This document shows, in pieces, positions 1 to 10,574 of a stretch of DNA of 64,000 nt. A program made the translations under genes and the position numbers. Numbering within the stretch: the stretch's first letter is position 1; each line of letters opens with the position of its first letter. Source of the stretch: Scedosporium boydii (Eukaryota > Ascomycota > Sordariomycetes > Microascales > Microascaceae); assembly GCA_002221725.1 (NCBI GenBank), contig NJFT01000079.1, positions 95,880 through 159,879 on the forward strand, given 5' to 3'. The notes under the pieces were generated by a model, which was not told the origin of the DNA, did no database searches, and worked only from the letters and a program-made list of their open reading frames with translations.

Positions 1-890
1 GCGTGTCGATGCCGCTCACATTTCAATGCTTCGGCGGTAAACGGTGTCTCGCAGAGCAGACGGACCGAAGTAAGTATCAGAGTACAAAAGTGATTAATCA
101 GACTAGCTAGCAAATATTCAGCATAGCCATGCCTCTCTTCCGGATGTATTCCGTTTCGGTGCCCGGATCAAACCGCAAATAATAACATCTGGCGTCGGTC
201 CCCGACGTCTCATATATTCATGTAGGACTAATGTGCTGAATACTTTGAAGCTTCGCTCGGGCCGCAAGGTGGACTAGATTCTTCGGTTCAACGTTCGCTA
301 TATTCTATATTTTGTTAACAGCCGGAGAGTATGCAATATGACGCCGAGGAACAGGGTGTGTGATCTGGGCCGAGTCCGGGTGATCAGTATGAACGAATAA
401 TGACTCGTCAACACCACCGAGGTTGTAAGATGAGTTTATAAATAATTAGATCGCGAGGACCTCTGATGCAGTTCGAGCTGTACTAGAGTGTTTCGCGGTT
501 TAATTAGCCAGCATCTTCCCTCCCATCATTGGGATGCCCACCAAGTGAAGTGGCGAATGATGTGGGCTGTTCACCACCACATGACTGAATTTAATGATGA
601 GCCCACACCATTGCTCTGTCCTATTGCCCAGTTTGGGTCAGGAACGCTTTTATTACTCATCTGCTGTCACATAACGTGTTCAGGCGATTGAAGTGTGAGG
701 CCAAGTGCAATCGTAAGTTCATGATGGACTCACACACGCACACACCTCACCTCTCCATGCCTCTCCCCATATTATTCTCTTGAATGCCTACAGGTTGTCT
801 GCGCCGCCTAGCTATCGACCTCCTCACTCTTCCTTTTCATGTTGCATGTGGCTAAATTCAAACTCAATTTCCACTCATACTTCGACTGCC
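1..890. other. Left-edge stretch without a supported gene
   Basis: Short frames occur here, including one of 67 codons, but none has recognisable motifs or a plausible exon neighbour. A CA-rich run lies near 730-745. The right part presumably holds the promoter of the gene starting near 891. Confidence 0.5.
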
Positions 891-1859
891 ATGGCCTCCG
901 CAGCGACAGATGAGCCCTCGGCGTCCTCACATCCAGATGATGCAGACCCAGCCAGCGAAGAGGGCTTGCCTTCACCGCCAGGCCCAGTCAAATTTACCTT
1001 CAAGAGCGTCCCTGACCTCTTCGCCCAACTCGAAAACCACAATCACGAAGTCCTTGAGGTACACCATGTTACTGTACCGAATTACATTGCTATCAAAGAC
1101 GCAAGAAAGGAATTGGGGAGGGAATTCAAGATTTTTCTATACCGCCCCTTAGACCAAACTCTTCTTTTGACCATCCCGAGAGCCCCGCGTGAGATTCTTC
1201 ATCGGCGTTTGGGCTTCCTAGTCATCAGTCAAGCCGCAGAGATGGGACTAGACGAAGACCTCCTCGACGTTGGCCAACTGCCAGTGAGCTCCGCGAAGGG
1301 TACCTCGGATCTCTCTGCCGCCGCAGGTGTATCTGGTGATGGCGAGGGAGAAGGAGATTCGGTATTTGTGCCAGTTTCCACGCGCGGTGAAGGAGAATTC
1401 CCTTCCTTGGTGATCGAAACAGCATGGTCCCAGCCATGGGCGGATCTCCACGAAAAGGCCAAGTGGTGGTTCGAAATCTCGGGTGGGGACGTTAAAGCCG
1501 TACTTTTGGTCAAGTTCGAAACAAATCATGGCCTCATCAAACTGGAGAAGTGGAAACAGTCAGAGGGCCCCGAGCGACCAGGCGCCACTCAAACCCGGGC
1601 GTACGAATCGGGCTCGATTATTCCTCAATGTGTGCACGAGATTACAATCTCTCAAGGACCGGGCATCACGCTTCATCACCCGAAAAGGTGGGAGCCTTCC
1701 TCCTACGAGGTTTCTAATGGCGATCTCACCTTCGACTTCCGGGATATATTCCTCCGGGACCCCGTACCACCGGAGCGAGACATTAGTTTCGACAAGGTAA
1801 CACTTCAACAGTTCGCCGTCCGCGCTTGGAGAAGCGTCTGGTACCATATTCGTCAGTGA
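891..1859 (+). CDS. Fungal hypothetical protein, possible PD-(D/E)XK nuclease-like fold
   Basis: This single-exon frame encodes 322 residues from the ATG at 891. An in-frame ATG at 780 would add 37 low-complexity residues, so I prefer the inner start, where the Ala/Ser/Glu-rich leader typical of such proteins begins. Visible features: an acidic N-terminus, a conserved-looking block KFTFKSVPDLFAQLE, and a central segment reading PSLVIETAWSQPW followed by KWWFEISGG, VKAVLLVKF and a Lys-rich strand. That spacing (Glu strand, DAxxW-like helix, charged strand) recalls a widespread family of fungal uncharacterised proteins with a restriction-endonuclease-like core. The assignment is from memory of the pattern, and the usual Asp of the helix reads as Lys here. 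It stands alone, with no partner gene. I am confident it is a real gene and unsure of its function. Confidence 0.6.
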   Translation: MASAATDEPSASSHPDDADPASEEGLPSPPGPVKFTFKSVPDLFAQLENHNHEVLEVHHVTVPNYIAIKDARKELGREFKIFLYRPLDQTLLLTIPRAPREILHRRLGFLVISQAAEMGLDEDLLDVGQLPVSSAKGTSDLSAAAGVSGDGEGEGDSVFVPVSTRGEGEFPSLVIETAWSQPWADLHEKAKWWFEISGGDVKAVLLVKFETNHGLIKLEKWKQSEGPERPGATQTRAYESGSIIPQCVHEITISQGPGITLHHPKRWEPSSYEVSNGDLTFDFRDIFLRDPVPPERDISFDKVTLQQFAVRAWRSVWYHIRQ

Positions 1860-3849
1860 GGGGTGGTGAGGACAAGCGTGTGTAGTGGCATTATGGAGTG
1901 GTTTCTCGAGCTCGAGAGTATTTCAATACATAGGTGAAGGAAGATTATGAAGTAAATATTTCAAGTACTGTGGCAGGGCTTCCTGATTTCGTGTCATACC
2001 GGGCTCAAACCCCTTCTGGAGGATATCTGGAGGATACAACGAACAGGGACTGATCTCGTATGTTTTGACCCAAAATTTGAGCCAATCCTGCTCGTTCTGA
2101 GATCCTATCCTAGCTTTTGATGATGTCAACAGGCTGTGCCATCGAGTTGTTGAATCAATGGAGTTTCGTTTTCGGCGGCCTGTTGGATGGCACTTGCAAA
2201 GCTCATAGCACCCTGCAGGGCCTTCGCGAGTATCAAACGGAAATGCGACGAAATCCCGGTCTGCAATCGGTGTCAAACATGCTATTTTCACCAACTTCTC
2301 AGGAAATCATTACTGATCTCCATTTTGCCTTGCAATCTCCTCATATGTGTCTCCTCACCACTAACATGCCGAGTGCTAATACGTCCCACCATCACGAGCA
2401 TCATTAGCAACAGCCTCAGTCAGTCTCATTTAGCACGTGAAGGAAGACAGCGTCGAGATATCCCCTAAACATGAATTTACATTCAGCTCTAAATCTAAGG
2501 GCCTCAGTGCGAACGGCTTAGTGGTAGCACGCGGAAATGTCTAGCTCTGAGCTAGTCCAGCGAGAGCAGCATTTTAGAGCCTCAGTTCAGTTAGAAGGAT
2601 CACGCGGCAGGAAAGAAGAAAGCTGGGCAAGAGCAAGAGTTTGTGAATATATATAATACGTATTTGAGACACCTGGCGAAAGTTTCAGGTCCTTCCCCTC
2701 TGCAAACAATCACAATCTCGATAATGAAATACGAAACTGCCTGCTGTCCTGTCTGGATGCCCCCGACTGTCCCGTGGCCGAAGGAAGCTTCCACCCGAGC
2801 TAAGGGATATCTGGGCAAAGGAAGAAGAACCTGAGCCTAGCCGTAAGCGTAGTGGTATCGAAAAAGTCATCGCAAAGCTCAGGCCGTTCTGAATACCATA
2901 AGTGGGCGAAAACGTGGAAGAGGCGTCGCCCGCCTACCAGAGTAGCTACTTCTCTTCGTTATGTAATGCACGTATACTGTCTCTCTTTTCTGTCTACGAC
3001 GCACCTGTCGGCGATTTATGCGTATTTTTGGCGATATAAACCTGGCTCCATATCACGCAAGTAGAAGAAGCGCCGATAATAGCATTCAAGGCCCATGGCA
3101 GTCCGAGAACCAAGGAGCTATCCATGGCCTAAACAACCACATAATTACAGCTTCTTAAGCTTGTCAGCAGGGGTAAGGTTTGCTCGGAGTGCTCGCAGCA
3201 CATACCTTGCCCCGAAGCGGTACAGAACCACCACAAAATACCTGGAATAAAATTCCTCCACTGTTCCGCATTCTCAGTCGATCATCAAGAGCATGCGTTT
3301 ACGCGAAGTCAGAAGCTCGTTAGCCCCAAGCATCGTATTTGCATCGGACGTCGAGGGTTCGTCCGGATTTGCTCTCACCAGCGCTGCACCTTTGATGAGC
3401 TTGAGCGGCTAGTCTTCCAGCACCGGCCTGGCCTTCACGTTATTACGGCGGTTGCTTGCCAGTTGCAGACTTGCCAAATTCGCATCGACGTAATGGCCGC
3501 TGGAGATTTATGCCATATATTGGTATTAAGGCCGGCTGTTCACGGCAGGAAAGCAGGATGCTATTGGGGTAAGTCTCAAGTAAGCAACGGGGAATGTATT
3601 TCAATGGAAGCTTCAGGAGTGAAACAACGGGGGACAATAATCTACGCTCGTGCCAGGCAGAGCTTAGTACCGCTAGGTGGACCCTTCCTTTTTCGGCCTG
3701 CCGGATAGTCATGGTGATATCGGCCGTGGTTACGGCGTAGGTTGGTGCAGGGGCCGGCCCGTGTTTCAATTATTACGAACGGTACGAAATCCCACGCACT
3801 CCCGACCTGCTCTCCCTGGAGTGTCGACCCAGCTGCCCAGGGATAGGGG
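1860..3849. other. Gene-poor stretch
   Basis: Several overlapping frames of 60-120 codons occur on both strands, but none shows a family motif, signal peptide or consistent splice partner. Nothing supportable was found. Confidence 0.5.
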
Positions 3850-4167
3850 TTGGCGGTGGTAGGGGAGCCTGCCTCGGTTTACCTCCGAGATCAACTGAGC
3901 CGTAAATGGGGCAGTATGTCGGTAAACTTTACCAGTGAACTGCAGGGCCACACGGGAAAAGTCATCAATCCTTTAGGAATTGAGGCCGTTATGGAGAGAT
4001 ATGGGATCCACGCTCACTTCATCCAGTTCTACGGCCTCGCCGCTGAGAAGGCCGGCGAGCTTATGATTCAGCAGAATCTTGTCAGTGCAAGGTACTCAAA
4101 GGATTACGAGTTCAACAAGACTTTCGTCCAGATCGTGTTGACATCTACAGCAATCGAAAGGATCTGA
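3850..4167 (+). CDS. Unidentified short ORF, possibly an exon or gene fragment
   Basis: This 105-codon frame has the amino-acid balance of real protein from about residue 14 onward, including a regular helical stretch with YGIHAHFIQFYGLAAEKA and a following Lys/Tyr/Phe-rich segment. The first ATG codons look arbitrary, so it may be an internal exon of a larger gene or what remains of one. I could not join it to flanking frames with convincing splice signals, and I do not recognise the family. It lies in a gene-poor region about 830 bases upstream of a dispersed repeat copy, which makes a gene remnant more likely than an intact gene. Confidence 0.25.
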   Translation: MAVVGEPASVYLRDQLSRKWGSMSVNFTSELQGHTGKVINPLGIEAVMERYGIHAHFIQFYGLAAEKAGELMIQQNLVSARYSKDYEFNKTFVQIVLTSTAIERI

Positions 4168-5777
4168 AACGATCGGTCAACCACCCCAAGGATTCCCACA
4201 ATAACCTTCAGCCTCTCCCCCTTCCCCATGGACACCGACCGACGCCCTGCAAAGCCGTCCTTGGTGGATCAAGCGATGAAGATTAGGCTCAAGAAATTGA
4301 GCAGGATACACCCCGGTGCATGAAGACCTTACCACAGCACCATCTCCACTGACTCCAGAAACCGATATCGTCAAAACATAGCGCTGCTTTCTGCTCGTAT
4401 CAGATCCCAACATCCATCATCATCTCTATGTTAGGTCTTCAACTGACACTGGTGGCCTTAGTAAACGGAAGAGGGATCGTGATATATCTTTAGTGGATGA
4501 GAAAAAGAAAATATTTTTTGGTCGACTCCTCTTCGAGGGAAAATCCAGAATCCCAAATTGGTTCCATTTGCTCTGCATCGAAGGATCTCAGAAGGGTTTA
4601 AGATCCCAATGCGCGAACGCATTTTCCGGCTTTTTGTTATTCTGGCAGAGGCGGTCTCCCATGACCTCCTCGCTTCATGGACCTAAGAGGACCGAAACTT
4701 GGGATCTCCATAGAGTCAGTCTTGTATTTATTGGTATGGGCTGAATCCCCAACCCCCTCTACTTAGCTTGGCGGTGACATCGGCATCATATTCTACGGGG
4801 CAACGAAAAAAGGATTTTACACCTGAAAAGTGGGCGGCGGTCAGACCGGAGAGGAAGCGCAAATACACTGTGTATCGCAAGGAGAAGCTGGGAATAGGGA
4901 TACCAGAAGAAGGGCTAAGAAAGGGAGAGATACACCAACCTCGATCCCAATATCAAGCATGCGAGGGCTTATGCCCTCCAAAGATGGCCGATGTCCTTTG
5001 ATAAGAACTTTCTAACCTCACGTACATCTGCGCCGTAACGTCGGGCGGGTCTTGAGGGTGTGGCTGAAGACGGAGCTGGCGCAGGTAGGACAGACATCCT
5101 CTCGATGAAGCCCTGAGCTGACGAAATTTTCAGCACCAGAAAAATCACGTGCTGATTTGGCAACTGTCACGTGGAAGGGTCTGGAATACCAAGACCGAGA
5201 TATCAAGCCATATCGGGGATGTTCCGGGCGGCAAAATCGAGAGGACCAGCATCGTATAGTGAGTACTTAACTATGTTATGCTCAACAAAGATAGCGGAGA
5301 CGGATCGAGAAGCCCCGCATGGCGCAAGGAAGAAAAAAGATGAATTTGATAACTTGTATATTGATGCCCAGAAAATTACAGCACACGACCCGGTCTTGGC
5401 GTCGGTAGTCATCTATAACAGAGACAAAAAAGGTCGTGCCAGATTAATAGGGTGGGAATGCCACGCCAGACTTTTGCCAAATCTACCGATCCATGGACAC
5501 TTACAGTGGACAGGCCATAGGAACAAGACGGAAACTCGTTTCTACCGGTACCGGAGTTATAAAGTGCAGATACTCCGATTAACTTTATATATATCAAGTC
5601 ATTAAAGGCGGGGAATAGCCTGAAATTGGACAAAGAGGTTGCTCGAGTCCTCCAGTTTCTTATATAGCTACCGACCTTGGGGGAACAGACAGCCCAAGAG
5701 TTTCTCCACAATGTAAGCCACTCAACCCTCAATCATCTAGAAACACAACACACTAGGAAGCAAAGGCCACCCCGAAA
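4168..5777. other. Gene-poor stretch containing a dispersed repeat copy
   Basis: Apart from the repeat copy at 4995-5110, only unsupported frames are seen (for example 144 codons at 5171-5605). The 200 bases before 5778 should hold the promoter of the dehydrogenase-like gene. Confidence 0.5.
4995..5110 (+). repeat. Dispersed repeat 1, copy A
   Basis: This block matches 18825-18938 over about 115 bases. Both start CCTTTGATAAG, share CATCTGCG then GTAACGTCGGG, then a GAGGGTG core, and end near CTCTCGAT. Most mismatches are transitions (C/T or A/G), the pattern left by repeat-induced point mutation or old methylation decay. It has no coding capacity of its own, although the complement of both copies reads a related peptide around SxPARRY/SxSARRY. 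It is probably the fragment of a mobile element. Confidence 0.75.
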
Positions 5778-6896
5778 ATGATGCATCTCGGACTTTCTGT
5801 CATCTACGCTCTGGCATTGGTGGCCGGTGCTTTGGCCGTCCCATCGCAACAGCTTCACACTCGCCAGCAGCCATGGACCGCGACAGCCATCACCGACCAT
5901 ACTGAGCCATGGGCGATCGCCTTCCTGCCAGACGACCGCATCCTCGTCACCGAGAGACAAGGCAACCTGCGTCTCGTCGACCCGGCCACCAAGTCCAAGG
6001 GCACCATCACTGGTGTGCCCACCGTCGCCTACGGCGGTCAGGGCGGTCTCCACGACATCGCCCTGCACCCCAATTACACTGAGAACAGTATTGTGTATCT
6101 CAGCTACGCCGAGAGCGGCACCGGCGGGGCGGGCGGTGCAGTCGCGCGGGCTAAGCTGACGCTGACCGGTGACGGCGGCGCGCTGTCCGACCTCGAGGTC
6201 ATCTGGCGCCACTCGCAGAGGGCTCAGGGGGGACTCCAGTTCGCCCTTCGCCTGCTCTTCGGCCCCGACGGTGCACTGTGGATCTCGTCAGGCGAGATCA
6301 ACCAGATGACCCCGTCCCAGGATATGACCGGCAACCTCGGCAAGGTGCTCAGGCTGTACGACAACGGCACCGCCTTCGCGGACAACCCGTTCGCAAGCCA
6401 AGGCGCCGTCCAGGCGCAGATCTGGTCGCTCGGCCACCGCAACCCGCTGGGCATCGACTGGGACGCTGAGGGGCGTCTCTGGGAGATCGAGATGGGCCCC
6501 ATGGGCGGCGACGAGCTCAACTTGATCGAGCGGGGCGCCAACTACGGCTGGCCGCTCGTGTCCGAGGGACGCCATTACGACGGCCGGACGATCCCCAATC
6601 ACAGCACGCGCCCCGAGTTCACCCCGCCCAAGGCCTCCTGGGTTCCGGTTATCTCCCCGGCCGGCTTGATCATCTACAAGGGCGACCTGTTTCCCGACTG
6701 GAAGGGCAATGCCATCATCACCGGTCTCAGCTCACAATCAATTGTACGCGTGACTATCACTGGTGACACGGCGAAGGAGGCTCAGCGCTTCTCAATGGGT
6801 AAGCGCATGCGCGGTATCCGAGAGGACAAGGACGGCGCCATTTGGGTGATCGAGGATGGTCGTAACGGCCGGCTCTTGAAGCTTACCCCGAACTGA
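5778..6896 (+). CDS. Secreted glucose/sorbosone dehydrogenase-like (PQQ beta-propeller) protein, probably catalytically altered
   Basis: This intronless frame gives 372 residues. Residues 1-20 form a signal peptide with a cleavage site after ALA. The rest matches the six-bladed soluble aldose dehydrogenase family: PWAIAFLPDDRILVTER (44-60), QGGLHDIALHPNY (88-100), LFGPDGALWISSGE (160-173), SLGHRNPLGIDW (217-228), GPMGGDELN (240-248) and SPAGLIIYKGDLFPDWKG (293-310). Family members use PQQ and calcium to oxidise sugars outside the cell. The usual G-H-F-G-G-R motif holding the catalytic His reads LQFALR here, with Gln154 at the His position, and the usual EHGP motif reads EMGP (238-241). Lack of introns and high GC relative to flanks fit a gene of bacterial ancestry (inference). 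The protein may bind sugar or PQQ without turnover, or use another acceptor. Confidence 0.85.
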   Translation: MMHLGLSVIYALALVAGALAVPSQQLHTRQQPWTATAITDHTEPWAIAFLPDDRILVTERQGNLRLVDPATKSKGTITGVPTVAYGGQGGLHDIALHPNYTENSIVYLSYAESGTGGAGGAVARAKLTLTGDGGALSDLEVIWRHSQRAQGGLQFALRLLFGPDGALWISSGEINQMTPSQDMTGNLGKVLRLYDNGTAFADNPFASQGAVQAQIWSLGHRNPLGIDWDAEGRLWEIEMGPMGGDELNLIERGANYGWPLVSEGRHYDGRTIPNHSTRPEFTPPKASWVPVISPAGLIIYKGDLFPDWKGNAIITGLSSQSIVRVTITGDTAKEAQRFSMGKRMRGIREDKDGAIWVIEDGRNGRLLKLTPN

Positions 6897-8364
6897 ACTT
6901 GCGTGAGCGGGATACTTGGTGGGTTTGGGACCGTATGTACATAAGGTTGATTATATTTCGTTTTTGCGCCTTATAAAATCGGCGCGTTTTACCTGGCAAG
7001 CTGTCGGTAGATGGCAACTCGTCCTTCTTATCAGGCTTACCAACTGTCCAAGTGCACCGTGAAGAATTGACAGGCGTGTCGTGGGCGGCAGTGGCAGAAG
7101 TCGCGGGTAGCAGCAGCAGCAGCGAGAAGGGCAGCCGCCGGCGAGCCGTCGTCAAAACACAAATGGTCTGGTTCGCGGGGCCAGCGACTACACCTCTCGA
7201 TTTCTTTAACGATGGCAGCAATTGCTGACTTGGCACGTGGGCGGCAGCGATGGCATTCCGCCTTGACGTCAAGGACGTGTTTATATTAGAGGGAGGTCGA
7301 TGGACGAGGCCAAGTGGTCCAATGGACACAGTCTGTCGGCGGAGATTATATATATGGTATTCGAATTTGCGTCTGGATCGAACAGAGAGAAGATGGCGGC
7401 AGATATTTCCTTTATAGTCGTCTGCACTAAAAAGCGGTGGGCTGTATCATAACGACGTCTTTGAACAATTGTGTTTCGTAGCCCTTATAATGATCAAGTC
7501 ACGCTTCTAAACTCTCGAGAATGATAATTGAGGAACTTTTTGTCATAATCTCTCACCATTCTTTCTTCGTGCTACCAGCACTTATGACAAATTCCTGATA
7601 GAACCCCGGCGTTCGCTCAGTCTTAAACCCTCCAGTCAAGATTCCGCATGTATAAGCCATTTCTCAGGGTATCATGGTAGCGCGTAATATCTGCAGATTT
7701 GGAGAGGATGGTGTCCAAAGGCGGCGGAAGACTCCCATTGTACCCAACTACGGGCCGTTTAAAAATAGGTCAATGCCCCATTTACGCGGTCTGTATCGTA
7801 GATCATTACTTGAAAAAATTTGAGGATAAGCGCCGAGGTTTGAATCAAGACATCCGACCCAAAATAGCCCCCAACTGAACGGTTAATCTCGAATCAACAG
7901 GTGGCAACGCATGCACCCTGCCACCGTCGTATATGCAAGCAAACAATGAAAAGAAACCGTTGATTTGGTTGATTGGTTGATGAACGAGTACCCTGAGACA
8001 GCCTGATCCTTCAGGGCGAAAGGGAAGCCAGGGTTTGAAACAGGTGGGGGGAACAGGATAGGGGGCCCAAGTAGCCTGGCCTCCTAGCACTCAAAAGGAT
8101 GAGAATTTACGTTGACTTGGGCCCTACCGTCGTTCCATGCCAACATAATTTGTTCTTTTTTTGGATTAATTTATTATCCAAGGTAGCGTACCTCTGTAGG
8201 TAGGGTTATATTTCGCCTCCCGAGGACTCTGGTGAGAAGTCTTCTTTCGCTATCTATTCCAGCCCGATTCATTCCCCGTCTATAATATCCATATTGTTCC
8301 AAAAGGGGGGGAAAATCCTAGACCGCAACTGGACTAGCAGTTGTCTGTCTCACCATTAGCAAGA
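6897..8364. other. Intergenic stretch
   Basis: Frames up to 148 codons on the minus strand (6883-7329) are Ser/Ala-rich antisense-type ORFs without motifs. No gene is supported. The right end should contain the promoter of the GTPase gene starting at 8365. Confidence 0.5.
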
Positions 8365-10551
8365 ATGCGCTTCTCATGGTTCAAAAAGAAGAAATTGGAG
8401 AAAGAACGCCAAACTCCGTCGGAGGGGGAGTGCGGGCGTTTTGAACCCGACCCAAGTGACGGCGCTGGTGATTACCAGTGGGCCAAGAACTCACTCCAGA
8501 CCCTCGATCAAGCGGGCGCCAGGCAATCTATGAGCTTCCGGGGTGGTCGCTATCCCAGGTTAGTGGCGAAACCCACTACCCGGCCTTCGAGAACTCCCCA
8601 CCTCTTGCGAAATGTACTAACTTTAGCGCCCAAGACCAAACGATATCTTCATTGCAATCATGGGAGTCACCGGATCCGGTAAATCATCCTTCATCCAACT
8701 CTGCTCGAGCAAGCCGGTCAAGATTGGTGACTCTCTCCAATCATGTGAGTAAAGAATTGATTGTCCCAGATAGCTTCATACCGTGTGCAGGGCATACGCG
8801 ATTAACAAGAATGGGGACGTTTCTTTCTTTTCTCTTCTTTAGGTACACCCGAAGTTAGCGTCTACGCTTACGAGCAATCACCAGGGCGCACCATCTATCT
8901 GATCGACACACCCGGCTTCGATGACACCGCACGGAACGACACGGCTGTCCTGCGCGACATCGCTGCGTGGCTAGCGGACTCGTACACGAGCAAGACGCTG
9001 CTGACCGGCATCATATATCTCCACCGTATCAGCGACGTGCGCATGCAAGGGTCCGCTAAGAGGAACTTGGTCATGTTCCGGAAGCTCTGTGGCGACAACG
9101 CGCTGAAGAAAGTCATATTGGCCACAACGAGGTGGGACGTGGTGGCGGAAGAGGAGGCAGTGGCTCGGGAGAAGCAGCTCGTGGACGTCGAAGAGTTCTG
9201 GGGCTACATGGTCAAGCGAGAGAGCAGTGTGCGGCGGCACTACAATACCGTGGCCTCGGCCCGAACCATCGTCGACGAACTAGCTGGCGGGCTGGGCACT
9301 GTAACCTTGAACATCCAGCACGAGATGGTCAACCAGAAACGCACCTTGGACCAAACCGCCGCGGGGAAGTTGCTCCAGAGTGAGTTGGCCGCAGCCAAAG
9401 CCGCGTGGGCGGCGGAGAGAGCGGAACTAGAGCAGCAGATTAAGGAGGCCAGCCGGGCTAGGGACCGTAATGCGACGAAGGAGCTGCGAAGTTTGCGTGA
9501 CGATTACACGAGGCGGATGGAAAAGATGGAGCAAGAGGGCCGAGACCTGCGCGTCTCGCAACAGAGGCTGCACGAAGAGCGGATGGCAAGGATGGAGAAA
9601 CAACTAGAGCAACAGGAGAGGGAGCACAAGGAGGAGCTAAGGAGGCAGGAAGATATAAGACGAAAACTAGAGAAAGATAAGAGGGAACTCGAGCGGCAGA
9701 GGGAGATGGAGAGGAAGATGGAGAGGGAGAGACAGAGGCAAATGGAGAAGGAGAGAGAGTGGGAGAGAGAGAGGGAGAGAGAGAGGGAGAGATTGAAGGA
9801 ACAGGAGAGGAGAGAGAGGGAGAGGGAGAGGGAGAAGCAGTGGCAGGTAGAGAGGGAGAGATTGAAGGAACGGGAGAGGCGAGAGAGGGAGGAGGAGAGA
9901 GAAAGGCAACGCCAGTACCAGCAGGCACTGACTCAGTTCAATAACTACCCACCATCGAACCAAGCCACCCCGACAGGCCCTCAGTATGGCAATCACAACG
10001 GCTTCAGTGGCGTTTTTTACGATGATGGGAATGGCCTCTTCCAGATGAGTCCGTATAGCTCCTCTATCCCTGTCTCCCTGGATTGGAGCATAATAAAGGA
10101 CTAGCTAACAACGAGAAATCTAGCTACAACTGGCAGCGGAATGTCAATCTTGAACAGCTCTAGCTCCACCTCCCTCCATGGTAAATCCATTCCCCCACCC
10201 CTTTCCACCCCAAGCCACCGTTGTCCACCAACGCCCGGTCGCATCAAACCATATCCCCGCGCCAACCAACCCCATGTCGACTGCGGCGATATTATGTCTT
10301 CGAGCATCGTTCCATACATGAACCAAGCTAACAGTTTCTTCTTTTCTCCCTCTGGGATAGGCGGAAACAATCGAAATTGCCACAACTGCATTGGCTGCGA
10401 CGACTGCAGGAATTGCCACAACTGCAACAACTGCACCAATTGCAGGAATTGTGTCAACTGCAATAACTGCGTGAACTGCAGAAACTGTGTCAACTGTACT
10501 GATTGTTCTGGCTTGTCGAACGCGGTTGGCCTGGTTGGCGTTCATTGCTAA
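8365..10551 (+). CDS. AIG1-type P-loop GTPase with coiled coil and a candidate Cys-x-x repeat tail
   Basis: Exons inferred: 8365-8558, 8635-8744, 8843-10052, 10116-10180 and 10361-10551, giving 589 residues. The first intron has a perfect TACTAAC branch site. The GTPase core shows Walker A GVTGSGKS (75-82), DTPGFDD (123-129) and a TTRWD base-recognition motif (196-200), as in the AIG1/GIMAP-like group of fungal and animal GTPases. Residues about 275-435 are an Arg/Glu-rich coiled coil, followed by a Tyr/Asn/Gly linker. If the fourth intron is not removed, the protein stops at 10104 (three-exon form, 521 residues). If it is, the frame runs into a tail with Cys at every third residue from 533 to 575 and ends GLVGVHC. 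The neighbour on the other strand is a related GTPase ending 23 bases away. A role in self/non-self recognition or membrane remodelling is inference from the family. Confidence 0.75.
9690..9905 (+). repeat. GA-rich low-complexity tract encoding the coiled coil
   Basis: GAGAGGGAGA-type units recur through this stretch and encode (R/E)-rich coiled-coil heptads such as RERERERERLKEQERRER. The tract is nearly pure purine on the + strand, so it is prone to slippage and length variation between isolates. Confidence 0.8.
10376..10510 (+). repeat. Short-period tandem repeat encoding the Cys-x-Asn array
   Basis: Nine-base-related units of the form AAYTGYNNNAAYTGY repeat across this stretch. It is open in more than one frame on both strands: the + frame gives the Cys/Asn array, and minus frames give LQF/LTQ-like or AVxAV-like repeats. 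The flanking splice signals favour the + frame as the used one. Confidence 0.75.
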
Positions 10552-10574
10552 AGAAATTGCTTCCCGGCGCGGCC

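Noticed and set aside
2518..2590. tRNA-like stretch with a possible A box (GGCTTAGTGGTAGCAC)
   Set aside because: No B box at the right distance and no convincing acceptor stem.
5171..5605. 144-codon plus-strand frame between the repeat and the dehydrogenase-like gene
   Set aside because: No family pattern, and composition changes along its length. Probably chance.
10144..10574. Long minus-strand extension of the second GTPase gene through the Cys-repeat DNA
   Set aside because: The peptide is a low-complexity mirror of the + strand repeat. A canonical intron ends the gene at 10575, leaving neat non-overlapping 3' ends.
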